The notes under the pieces: generated by a model | What the model saw: the letters and a program-made list of their open reading frames with translations, nothing else | What the model was told of the DNA's origin: nothing | The model's database searches: none | Shown: positions 1-7,105 of the stretch, piece by piece | How positions within the stretch are numbered: the stretch's first letter is position 1 | How the letters are laid out: each line of letters starts with the position of its first letter | DNA from: an uncultured Pseudomonadota bacterium | Lineage (GTDB): Bacteria; Myxococcota_A; UBA9160; PR03 | DNA: 64,000 nt | Assembly: GCA_900696485.1 (NCBI GenBank) | Contig: CAADGG010000075.1 | Coordinates: 24,494 to 88,493 of the forward strand | Direction of reading: 5' to 3' | Made by a program: the position numbers and the translations under genes

Positions 1-1436
1 GATTCGGCCTCGTCGAGAAGAGCTTCTTCCCGCCGTCGACGCGGTCGCAGTTCATGGTGGACCTCTGGCTGCCCGAGGGCACGCATCTCGAGGAGACGCG
101 GCGCGCCGCCGAGCGGGCCGAGGAGATCCTGCGCGAGCAGGAGGGCGTGACGCACGTGACGTCGCTGGTCGGCAAGGGAGGGCTGCGCTTCCTGCTGACC
201 TACACGCCGGAGAAGCAGAACAGCGCCTACGCACAGCTGCTGGTCGACATCGAGGATGCCGCGCGGATCGATGCCCTGCTCGAGCCCGTCGAGCGCCGGC
301 TCCTGGACGAGATCCCCGCGCTGAGCCTCACCTATGCGACCAAGTTCCAGCTCGGACCCGGTTCGAGCGGCAAGATCCAGGCGCAGTTCTCCGGGCCCGA
401 TGCGGCCGTGTTGCGCCGGCTCGCCGACGACGCCGCGGCGATCCTCGAGGCGGATCCCGACGCCAAATCGATCCGGACGGACTGGCGGCAGCGCGTGAAG
501 GCGATCCACGCGGAGATCGCCGAGGAGGAAGCCAGCAAGGCGGGCGTCGGCCGCGAGGACGTGGCCCGCGTGCTGCGGCAGGCCTTCGAAGGCGAACGCG
601 TCGGCGTGTTCCGGGACGGCGACCTGCTGCTGCCGATCGTCGTGCGTGCCGAGCAGGGCGAGCGGGACGACGTGGCGAGCCTCGCGGCGCTGCAGATCTG
701 GAGCCCGACGGCGCAGCGCACGATTCCGCTCCGCCAGGTCGTAGCGCGCTTCGAGACCACGTCCGAGGACCAGATCGTGATCCGCGAAGACCGTACACGC
801 ACCGTCACCGTCTTCGCGGATCCGCGCGAGGGGCCGGCCAGCGTGTTGTTCGCGCGCGTCCGGCCCGACATCGAAGCGCTGCCCCTGCCGCCCGGCTACG
901 GGCTCGAGTGGGCGGGCGAGTACGAGGACAGCCGCAACGCGCAGGGGCCTCTGTTCGCCGCACTGCCGGTGTTCCTGGTCGCGATGATCCTCGTCACGAT
1001 CGCGCTGTTCGACTCGCTACGGCTGCCGCTCGTGATCTGGCTGAACGTTCCGCTGGCGCTGATCGGCGTCGTCCTGGGGTTGCTGCTGACCCGCCAGCCC
1101 TTCGGCTTCATGGCGCTGCTCGGCTTCCTCAGCTTGATCGGGATGCTGATCAAGAACGCGATCGTGCTGATCGACGAGATCGAGGCCCAGCGAAGCGCCG
1201 GCAAGGCGCCGCTGCCGGCGCTGCTCGACGCCGGCGTGAGTCGACTGCGCCCCGTGGCGATGGCGGCCTCCACGACCGCGCTCGGCATGTTGCCGCTGCT
1301 CGCCGACGCCTTCTTCGTCGCGATGGCCGTCACGATCGTGTTCGGCCTGATGATCGCGACGGTCCTCACGATGGTCGTGCTGCCGGTGTTCTACGCGATC
1401 CTGTTCCGGATCGATTCGAGAACGGCAGACCGATGA
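1..1436 (+). CDS. RND efflux transporter permease, C-terminal part (5' end outside window)
   Basis: Open from the first in-frame codon at position 3, so the gene starts left of the window; about 477 residues of a protein usually over 1000 aa are visible. The sequence runs through the second periplasmic loop (visible start FFPPSTRSQFMVDLWLPEG) and the last membrane bundle, with hydrophobic segments such as LPVFLVAMILVTIALF and the conserved AIVLIDEIEAQR and RLRPVAMAASTTALGMLPLL regions of the AcrB/MexB superfamily. Such pumps are proton-driven inner-membrane antiporters that work with a periplasmic adaptor and an outer-membrane channel; neither partner is visible. Substrate cannot be told. The stop lies only a few bases before a degenerate IS110 fragment. 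Confidence 0.93.
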   Translation, partial: FGLVEKSFFPPSTRSQFMVDLWLPEGTHLEETRRAAERAEEILREQEGVTHVTSLVGKGGLRFLLTYTPEKQNSAYAQLLVDIEDAARIDALLEPVERRLLDEIPALSLTYATKFQLGPGSSGKIQAQFSGPDAAVLRRLADDAAAILEADPDAKSIRTDWRQRVKAIHAEIAEEEASKAGVGREDVARVLRQAFEGERVGVFRDGDLLLPIVVRAEQGERDDVASLAALQIWSPTAQRTIPLRQVVARFETTSEDQIVIREDRTRTVTVFADPREGPASVLFARVRPDIEALPLPPGYGLEWAGEYEDSRNAQGPLFAALPVFLVAMILVTIALFDSLRLPLVIWLNVPLALIGVVLGLLLTRQPFGFMALLGFLSLIGMLIKNAIVLIDEIEAQRSAGKAPLPALLDAGVSRLRPVAMAASTTALGMLPLLADAFFVAMAVTIVFGLMIATVLTMVVLPVFYAILFRIDSRTADR

Positions 1437-1439
1437 GGC

Positions 1440-1940
1440 CACCGGCCGGCGTCGCCGCCCGTCCCGAGCGCCTTGGCAAGGCCCGGCACCTGGTTCAAGA
1501 GCTGCGTCCGCACTCGGACGAACCCCGCCCGCGCCTGGATCCGGATCCGGTCGCGTCGCGCTGGCTCACCCCGGTGCACGATGGACCTCAGCAGCGAGGG
1601 ATCGACTCGTCCCAGCCGGGCCAGCCGCTCCGCATCTACGCCGTCGCTCTTCGAGTCGTTCTCGGCGATCCGTCACACCCGCCGCGGGTTCGCGACGATC
1701 GTCTCGTGGCCAAGTCGCGTCACGGCTCGGCTTACCCACGGCGAGTGAGTCCCGACCTCGAGCACCACGCGGCTCGGCGGAAACCGTTGCGAGCCGCACC
1801 GACAACGCCGCTTCCGTCGCCCGCACCCGGAACGCCTCCACGACCTCGCCCGAACCATCCCGCACTCGGCCCTCCGTGAACCGATCCCGGAGGTCGAGCC
1901 GGATCGTCAGGCCGCCGTCCGTCGTGACACGCTCGCCCAT
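1440..1940 (-). pseudogene. IS110-family transposase remnant (frameshifted, truncated)
   Basis: Reading leftwards from an ATG at 1940 with a GGAGG ribosome site, the product starts MGERVTTDGGLTIRLDL and continues in frame to about 1800. The homology then moves to another frame: VVLEVGTHSPWVS, GHETIVANPRRV, an in-frame TGA at 1670-1672, then RIAENDSKSDGVDAERLARL and NQVPGLAKALG. This is the N-terminal DEDD (RuvC-like) domain of an IS110-type transposase; the C-terminal serine domain is missing. At least one frameshift and one nonsense codon show it is dead. The 3' end is approximate and abuts the RND pump stop codon. Confidence 0.78.
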
Positions 1941-2157
1941 GCCAGCCTCCCGATTGGGACCCGCTTCAGCGGTGAGCCCGCGGTGTTTGCAGACCTTCAC
2001 GGTGCTGCGTTCAGAGGACTGGCCTTCTCATCCCGTCTCGTTGGACAGCACTCCGCGGGATCGCAGACTTCTGCGTCTTGCCTCGAGCACTCATCACTGA
2101 ACACGTTGACCGCGCAGGCGGGAACTGGCTGATAGTATCGGTCCGTGCCCTCAAGCG

Positions 2158-3060
2158 ATGGGGTCTTTTGAGATGTCAGATCTCCTCTCCTACTACGCAG
2201 AAGCGAACTCGTTTACCCGGATCGACCGTCTTCTCGATGAGATCGAACCTGTCTCGACCGATATTGATGCGGTCGTTCGTCTGGTGCAGGGTCTACTGAT
2301 CCACGAAGCGCTGGCGTCCTTCTATGGCGCCGCCTTTCCTGAGAGAAGAGTTGCCGAGAAGCAGCTCCATGGGGCAAACGCCATCCTTGAGCGAGCCAAA
2401 AGGCTCAATGCGAGTTCGTTGAGAAATGTGCGTCCACCCGAAGAACGCGTTGTCGGCGTTTGCAGACACTTCACCACGTTATTCGTCGGTGTCTTGCGCT
2501 CTAAGGGAATTCCGTCGCGCGTCCGCTGTGGATTCGCCACATACTTCGAGCGTGGCAAGCATGTCGATCATTGGGTAGGTGAGTATTGGCACACTCGGGA
2601 TAGACGATGGGTGTTGGTGGATGCCCAATTGGACGACTTCCAGCGGAAGCTCTTCGGTGTCCAAATTGATTCACTCGATGTGCCGCGAGATAGATTTCTC
2701 GTAGCGGGCGATGCTTGGAAAGCTTGTAGAAATGGGGCTGACCCCCAGACCTTCGGTGTCGGTGGAACCGAGATGTGGGGTCTAGTAGAGGTCTTCGGGA
2801 ATGTCTTCCAAGACATCGCGGCCCTTCAGAAGATTGAGCTTCTACCGTGGGAGTGGTACGGCCTGGCGGCCACTGACAAGAGCGCGGCGTATAAGGAAAC
2901 CGATCTGGTTGACCAGCTGGCTTCCATTTCCAGCTCGGCGGACCATGGTGCTATAGAAGCGTTGCGGCGACTGGTGGCCATCGATGAGCGGCTGCGCGTA
3001 CCGCCTGAAAAGTTGCGCGAGATCGCGGAGACCGACCTTGCTTTCTTCACCGCGAACTAG
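2158..3060 (+). CDS. transglutaminase-like domain protein
   Basis: A 300-residue soluble protein with no signal peptide. The core fits a transglutaminase/protease-like fold: Cys102 in GVCRHFTTLFVGVLRSKGIP, His138 in HVDHWVGEYW and Asp155 in WVLVDAQ form the expected Cys-His-Asp triad. The rest (about 190-300) is not recognised. ATG at 2158 is used; a second ATG at 2173 (MSDLLSYY) is possible and neither has a strong ribosome site. Base composition is clearly less GC-rich than the housekeeping genes, which with the nearby IS110 remnants suggests acquisition by transfer. Substrate is unknown; the family includes peptidases as well as cross-linking enzymes. Confidence 0.75.
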   Translation: MGSFEMSDLLSYYAEANSFTRIDRLLDEIEPVSTDIDAVVRLVQGLLIHEALASFYGAAFPERRVAEKQLHGANAILERAKRLNASSLRNVRPPEERVVGVCRHFTTLFVGVLRSKGIPSRVRCGFATYFERGKHVDHWVGEYWHTRDRRWVLVDAQLDDFQRKLFGVQIDSLDVPRDRFLVAGDAWKACRNGADPQTFGVGGTEMWGLVEVFGNVFQDIAALQKIELLPWEWYGLAATDKSAAYKETDLVDQLASISSSADHGAIEALRRLVAIDERLRVPPEKLREIAETDLAFFTAN

Positions 3061-3212
3061 ACCCTATGGAGTGACCGGTTCCATTCGCGACGCCCGTGCT
3101 CAGTCTAATGAGTACGGTCCCGTGAGGGCCTATTTCCGCGGGTTGCCGCCCGGAGGCGGTAGAGCCGCAGACGAAAGAGCCGGCCACTCCATCGGATCTA
3201 ACGGATCGGCGT

Positions 3213-4448
3213 TCAGCGACTAGAAACAGCACTGACCGGACCCGACCCTGCCGACACAGTATGCCGCGAGACCGCAGCCAAGGTCAATCGGGCCGAACTG
3301 TTGCTGGTCCGTCTGCAACGCCTTGGGCAGCGGATCGCGGCGTTTCGATGATCTCGACTCCTCGCATCATCGACGCCAATCGCCTCCAACTCGCTCTGGA
3401 CGCTTGTATTGAATCGCTCGGGCTGCTCGAAGGGTACGTTGTGTGCCGAGTCCTCGAACCAGATCACCTTCTTCGATGGCGCGCGAAGTGCCTCGAAATA
3501 GGAAGATGCCACTTCGGCGCTGACGTGGTGATCATGTCGGCCGAGCATGAAGACCACCGGAACACCGAGCTCCGGGACGGATTTCGTGAGATCGAGGTCG
3601 ATCAGCTCATCATTCATCGCCTCGAGAGATACTTGGTTGCCGCGTATCAGCCGAGGGATCTCCCACGGTGTGACGAGGCCGGCAACAACACCGCGGAGCA
3701 GAATCCACATTCGACTGGGCTCTTCATGGAAGACCGCGCCATACCTCCCGGCGAGGCGCTCCATCGCGAGCACGTTGGCGGCGCTCCCGTGCGGGGGCGC
3801 GCCGATGTCACGCAGTTCGGCGAGTACGTCCTCCTGCTTGCGTCTGGACGCCTCCTCGTAGACGAAGTCATATTGTGCGCGTTGCTGTGCGCGAGTCGAA
3901 ACCAATGGCGAGACCGCGACGACCGCGTTCACCTCGTCAGGATGCGAGTGGGCGTACAGCAACCCCAGCGCTCCACCCCAGGAGTGACCGATCAGCGTGA
4001 CCTTCTGCGTCCCGAGTTCACGCCGGAGGTGACTCACGACAGCGTCGAGGTCGACTAGATGGCGCGCGACGGTGAGTTGGCTCGGGTCGGCATTCGGATC
4101 GAACGAACGCCCCGCACCGCGCTGGTCGAGGTATGCGACGACGAAGTGGTCCTCGAGTGCGCCATTGAAGTACCGGAAAAGGGGGCGCTCGGCCGCCCCC
4201 GGTCCTCCATGGAGCCAGACAACGATGGGAGCACTCCGGTCCACACCGCGGGTCAGCAAGAAGAGCTCGGCGCCATCGATGGCGACTCGTTCCGAGGTGG
4301 AGATCGAGCGCTCGTCGGCGCATGCGCGACCTGAGGCATGACAGGCCAGCGCGAAGAGCGCCACCCACACGCAAGTCACCGACGCGTTTCGGACTGAAGT
4401 CGTCAAGGAGGCGGGAGATCCCCTCCGGCGGCTCAACGGCTCGCGCAT
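3213..4448 (-). CDS. secreted alpha/beta hydrolase, proline iminopeptidase-like
   Basis: An alpha/beta-hydrolase of the S33/proline iminopeptidase type. Numbering from a TTG at 4472, HGGPG (88-92) forms the oxyanion region, Ser164 in GHSWGG is the nucleophile, and Asp324 in GRHDHH with His344 in DSAHNVPF complete the triad. A hydrophobic stretch VTCVWVALFALACHASGRA near the N terminus looks like a signal peptide, so the enzyme is probably periplasmic. The ATG at 4448 is chosen because a G-rich ribosome-site-like run lies just upstream; TTG 4472 is the alternative. The last 45 or so residues are polar and Arg/Ser-rich, beyond the usual end of the fold, and may be a read-through tail. It converges on the transglutaminase-like gene. 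Substrate is unknown. Confidence 0.8.
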   Translation of the reverse strand: MREPLSRRRGSPASLTTSVRNASVTCVWVALFALACHASGRACADERSISTSERVAIDGAELFLLTRGVDRSAPIVVWLHGGPGAAERPLFRYFNGALEDHFVVAYLDQRGAGRSFDPNADPSQLTVARHLVDLDAVVSHLRRELGTQKVTLIGHSWGGALGLLYAHSHPDEVNAVVAVSPLVSTRAQQRAQYDFVYEEASRRKQEDVLAELRDIGAPPHGSAANVLAMERLAGRYGAVFHEEPSRMWILLRGVVAGLVTPWEIPRLIRGNQVSLEAMNDELIDLDLTKSVPELGVPVVFMLGRHDHHVSAEVASSYFEALRAPSKKVIWFEDSAHNVPFEQPERFNTSVQSELEAIGVDDARSRDHRNAAIRCPRRCRRTSNSSARLTLAAVSRHTVSAGSGPVSAVSSR

Positions 4449-4586
4449 CGGCTGCCGCCCCCCGTGGAGCAACCGTACACCGCCCGGCGGCCCGACGCGA
4501 AGCTGCCCAAGCCAGCCCGAGACTCGAACGGCCGCCGGCCCGCGGCGGGCGCGGACTCGAAGCCACGGGAGGACAGCTGCATGCGC

Positions 4587-5063
4587 TTATGCCGCTGCCC
4601 TCCTCTTCTTGACCACAACGGAAACCTCGCACCCGAGGACGTGGAGTAGCGAGACCATCTGATTCAGCGACTTCGTGGTGTTCGCCGGATCGAGCAACCG
4701 ATAGAGCTGGGGGAGCGAGGTCCCCAGACGACGCGCGACCTCGCGCCGACTGAGGCCGCTTTGCTCGATGCGAGCCCGGGATTGGACCGTGAGTTGGTGG
4801 AGGAGCAGCTCGCTCATGGTGTGGGGGTCCTGGTTGTACTCGAGCACGGCATCGAGATGCACCGAGCCCTCTGCGCCCGACTCGAGCACATAGGTGACCG
4901 CTTCCTTGGCGAGTTCCTTGTCCGGGTACGCTTCGCGGATCCGGTTGGCAGAGGTGGGGCGGGGCGAGAGCTGGAAGAACGGGAGCGGCAGGACCGTCCC
5001 ATTGGCAGCCACGATCTCGAGCTGTGCCTTGCGCTGGTTGACGACGACGCGCCGAATCTTCAA
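4587..5063 (-). CDS. XRE-type HTH antitoxin-like protein, partner of DUF4160 protein
   Basis: A 158-residue protein. The C-terminal half has an XRE/HigA-like helix-turn-helix (SGLSRREVARRLGTSLPQL, then a second helical pair ending LLHVLGCEVSVVVKKR). The N-terminal half (KIRRVVVNQRKAQLEIV, LPLPFFQLSP) loosely resembles DUF2442-type partners. I place the start at TTG 5063 although the frame stays open to 5417: a strong AAGGAGG sits 7 nt upstream, and the TTG overlaps the TGA of the DUF4160 gene (TTGA), the usual arrangement of a coupled pair. The likely role is to neutralise the upstream product and autoregulate the operon; this is inferred from architecture. Confidence 0.72.
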   Translation of the reverse strand: MKIRRVVVNQRKAQLEIVAANGTVLPLPFFQLSPRPTSANRIREAYPDKELAKEAVTYVLESGAEGSVHLDAVLEYNQDPHTMSELLLHQLTVQSRARIEQSGLSRREVARRLGTSLPQLYRLLDPANTTKSLNQMVSLLHVLGCEVSVVVKKRRAAA

Positions 5064-5254
5064 AGGGCGCCCTCCTTTTGGAGTTGCTTGACAAGCCGGA
5101 GGATCCGAGCATTGGCCTTGCCCTTCATGGGCAGCCAACTGTCGAGATCCCACTTCACGACCAAGTGACCATCCCTGTAGACGTGCACGTGGTGCGGGGA
5201 GTGATCTCCCTTCCGGGCAAGGAACACGAAGCCGCCACGCCGGATCTTCGGCAC
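5060..5254 (-). CDS. DUF4160 small protein, putative toxin component
   Basis: A 64-residue protein starting at GTG 5254 (VPKIRRGGFVFLARKGDH). The HSPHHVHVYRDG segment followed by a WDLDSW stretch matches DUF4160, a small family usually found beside DUF2442 or HTH proteins in toxin-antitoxin-like pairs. The stop overlaps the start of the downstream HTH gene by two bases. There is no ribosome site before the GTG, but a good -10 element lies 6 nt upstream, so the transcript may be leaderless. An in-frame extension to 5335 exists and is Cys-rich and unlike the family. Biochemical activity of DUF4160 is not established. Confidence 0.7.
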   Translation of the reverse strand: MPKIRRGGFVFLARKGDHSPHHVHVYRDGHLVVKWDLDSWLPMKGKANARILRLVKQLQKEGAL

Positions 5255-5260
5255 GCACTG

Positions 5261-5288
5261 ATGATACCACGACAGGTAACAGAAGCAA
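5261..5288 (-). promoter_or_regulatory. candidate sigma-70 promoter of the DUF4160/HTH pair
   Basis: On the minus strand TTGCTT (5288-5283) and TATCAT (5266-5261) are separated by 16 nt. The -10 element ends 6 nt before the GTG at 5254, placing the transcription start at or next to the first codon. Confidence 0.4.
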
Positions 5289-5547
5289 CTCGAACGACAG
5301 CCCCCGCCAACCACCGCGATCCGTGGCTGCGGCATAGTGGACCCGGCGCTCAGCTGCGGCCAACAGTGCTGCCGAAGGTCGCTGAGCTACCCGAGTTGAA
5401 TGCCAGAAGGTCGCCAAATCCCAACTGGAACGCGCTGTTGGCCGTCAGCTGCAGCGCCTTGATCCTCATCGAGGCCCCCTCCTGCGCCTACTCCACTCGG
5501 AGTAGGCCGGACGGATCGGAACCCCCCGTTCGTTCGGGAGAGGAGCC

Positions 5548-5767
5548 ATGCGATTCTGCCCCAAAACCCATCAGCACTACGGCGGGATCGATCTTCACGC
5601 CAAGACCATGTACCTGTGCCTCCTCGACCGCGAAGGCCGGATCCTGCTCCAGAAGAATCTCTGGAGCCGCCCCGCGGCGTTCCTCGGAGCCGTCGCCCGT
5701 TCCGCGACGATCTCGTCGTTGCCGTCGAGTGCATCTTCACCTGGTACTGGCTCGCCGATCTGTGCCT
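5548..5767 (+). pseudogene. IS110-family transposase N-terminal remnant
   Basis: ATG at 5548 follows a strong GAGAGGAG site. The product MRFCPKTHQHYGGIDLHAKT continues MYLCLLDREGRILLQKNL, the start of an IS110-type DEDD transposase (GIDLH carries the first catalytic Asp). Near 5690-5710 the homology shifts to another frame, giving FRDDLVVAVECIFTWYWLADLC, then ends about 5767. It belongs to a different IS110 subgroup from the remnant at 1440-1940 and points the opposite way. Only about a quarter of the gene is left. Confidence 0.8.
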
Positions 5768-6056
5768 TGAACGGACGAGCGAGGGAACCGACGAGTTCCT
5801 GGGACACGGGGACGTAACGAGCCCCGACACCGGGTCCCGATAGGTATTTGGTGAAGACTCGAAGAAGCCTGGAACCCGAGAATCGAAACGAAGTCAGAGA
5901 TCACGAAGGGACGACGCGCTCGGAGCGAACGCGGGCCTTGATCGACAAGCGTCAGGGGACGCCATTGCCTGTTGACAACCGGGGGCCTGATGGGTGTTGG
6001 GCAGCGCGCTCTGGCGGCCGAGAAGATCCTCGTAGCCCGCTTGCTACGATCCGATC

Positions 6057-6190
6057 GTGTTCTTCGAGTGAGGTCCGCACAAGGCCGAAGCGAACCTCGA
6101 GTCGCATGGAGTCAGTTTCGAGGAAGCCGCCACAGTCCTTGACGACCGGTCGCCGCCGGGTCTCCCTCGCTCTCGTCGTTCGTCGCCCGC
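6057..6190 (+). pseudogene. BrnT-like toxin remnant
   Basis: Translation from GTG 6057 gives VFFE, a TGA at 6069-6071, then GPHKAEANLESHGVSFEEAA and TVLDDRSPP. This closely resembles the start of BrnT ribonuclease toxins (FEWDPxKAxxNxxKHGVSFEEA), with the conserved Trp codon changed to TGA. Similarity is lost after about 6160 and no BrnA antitoxin follows. It is a short dead fragment at the edge of the accessory island; the call rests on one short motif. Confidence 0.5.
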
Positions 6191-6214
6191 GCCGTCGAGG
6201 CCGGGATCGCCGGG

Positions 6215-7054
6215 TCATGTAGGCGGGGGCGGGATGCCCGCAGGCGCGACAGGGATCCGGATCTGGATCCGGGCGCCGCCGCCCGGGCGGTCGTCGATCG
6301 CAATCGAGCCGTGCGCGGCCTCGACCAGGTCCCGGGCGATCGCGAGGCCGAGGCCCCCCGGCCGCCCGTCGCCGGCGGAGAACCACGGCTCGAAGACCCG
6401 TGCGCGCAGCGCCTCCGGCACGCCGGGGCCACGATCCTCGATCGTGATGTCGAGGACGGATCCGGCTTCACCGGCGCGATCCAGCCAGCGCGCGACGAAT
6501 CGCACGTCTCCTCCGGTCGCACTGGCCTCGAGCGCGTTCAGCGCGAGATTGAGCAGCACCTGCCGGAGCGCATCGCCGGACATCGCGGCCGCCGGCAGCT
6601 CCGGTTCGAGGTCGGTCACGACGTGCACGCCGCGTTCCGACGCCTGCTGCGCCACGAGCTGCACGACGGCGAGCAGCGCCGCCGCCGGGTCGCAGCGACG
6701 GCCGGTCTGCGCGGAGGCGTCCGTGGTGTCGCCGCGGGCCTGCTCGAGCAGCGCATCGAGCAGGCGCTCCGTGCGATCCACCTCTTCGCTCACCAGCGCG
6801 CGGAACGGGCCGCAGAACTCCGGATCGTCGCCGCGGGTCGGCAGCAGTTGCAGCAGCGTCTTCACGGCCGTGAGGGCGTTGCGCACCTCGTGGGCCGTCT
6901 CGGCGGCGAGGCGACCGACGCCGGCGAGCCGATCGAGGCGTTGCAGTTCGGTGTCGATCCGCGGGGACGACGGATCGCTCGCGGCGGGTCGTCGCCGCCG
7001 GGCGCCGCGGCGGGCCGGCGCGGACGCCGGCGTTTCCCAGACCTCGCGTTCCAC
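6215..7054 (-). CDS. sensor histidine kinase, NtrB-like, no membrane segment
   Basis: A 279-residue protein from GTG 7054. The H box ETAHEVRNALTAVKTLLQLL puts the phosphoacceptor at His55. The N box (LRQVLLNLALNALEA), G1 (DRGPGVP) and G2 (GGLGLAIARDLVEAAHGS) of the ATPase domain are all present. There is no signal peptide, transmembrane segment or clear sensor domain in the 40 residues before the H box, so the kinase is probably cytoplasmic and reads its signal through a partner. No response regulator is adjacent; the nearest, at 11549, is separated by unrelated genes, so pairing is unproven. The gene ends just beyond the BrnT-like remnant. Confidence 0.88.
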   Translation of the reverse strand: MEREVWETPASAPARRGARRRRPAASDPSSPRIDTELQRLDRLAGVGRLAAETAHEVRNALTAVKTLLQLLPTRGDDPEFCGPFRALVSEEVDRTERLLDALLEQARGDTTDASAQTGRRCDPAAALLAVVQLVAQQASERGVHVVTDLEPELPAAAMSGDALRQVLLNLALNALEASATGGDVRFVARWLDRAGEAGSVLDITIEDRGPGVPEALRARVFEPWFSAGDGRPGGLGLAIARDLVEAAHGSIAIDDRPGGGARIQIRIPVAPAGIPPPPT

Positions 7055-7105
7055 GGCGCTAGCGCTCCGCGCCGGGGCGGCGGCGTCGCAGCCGCCGCGC
7101 GGACA

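Noticed and set aside
5064..5417. N-terminal extension of the HTH antitoxin-like gene to 5417
   Set aside because: It overlaps the DUF4160 gene in another frame and is low-complexity; the TTG at 5063 has a strong ribosome site.
1670..6071. In-frame TGA codons in the IS110 and BrnT remnants as selenocysteine, given selB nearby
   Set aside because: They replace Arg and Trp rather than Cys, both genes are also frameshifted or truncated, and no SECIS-like hairpin follows.
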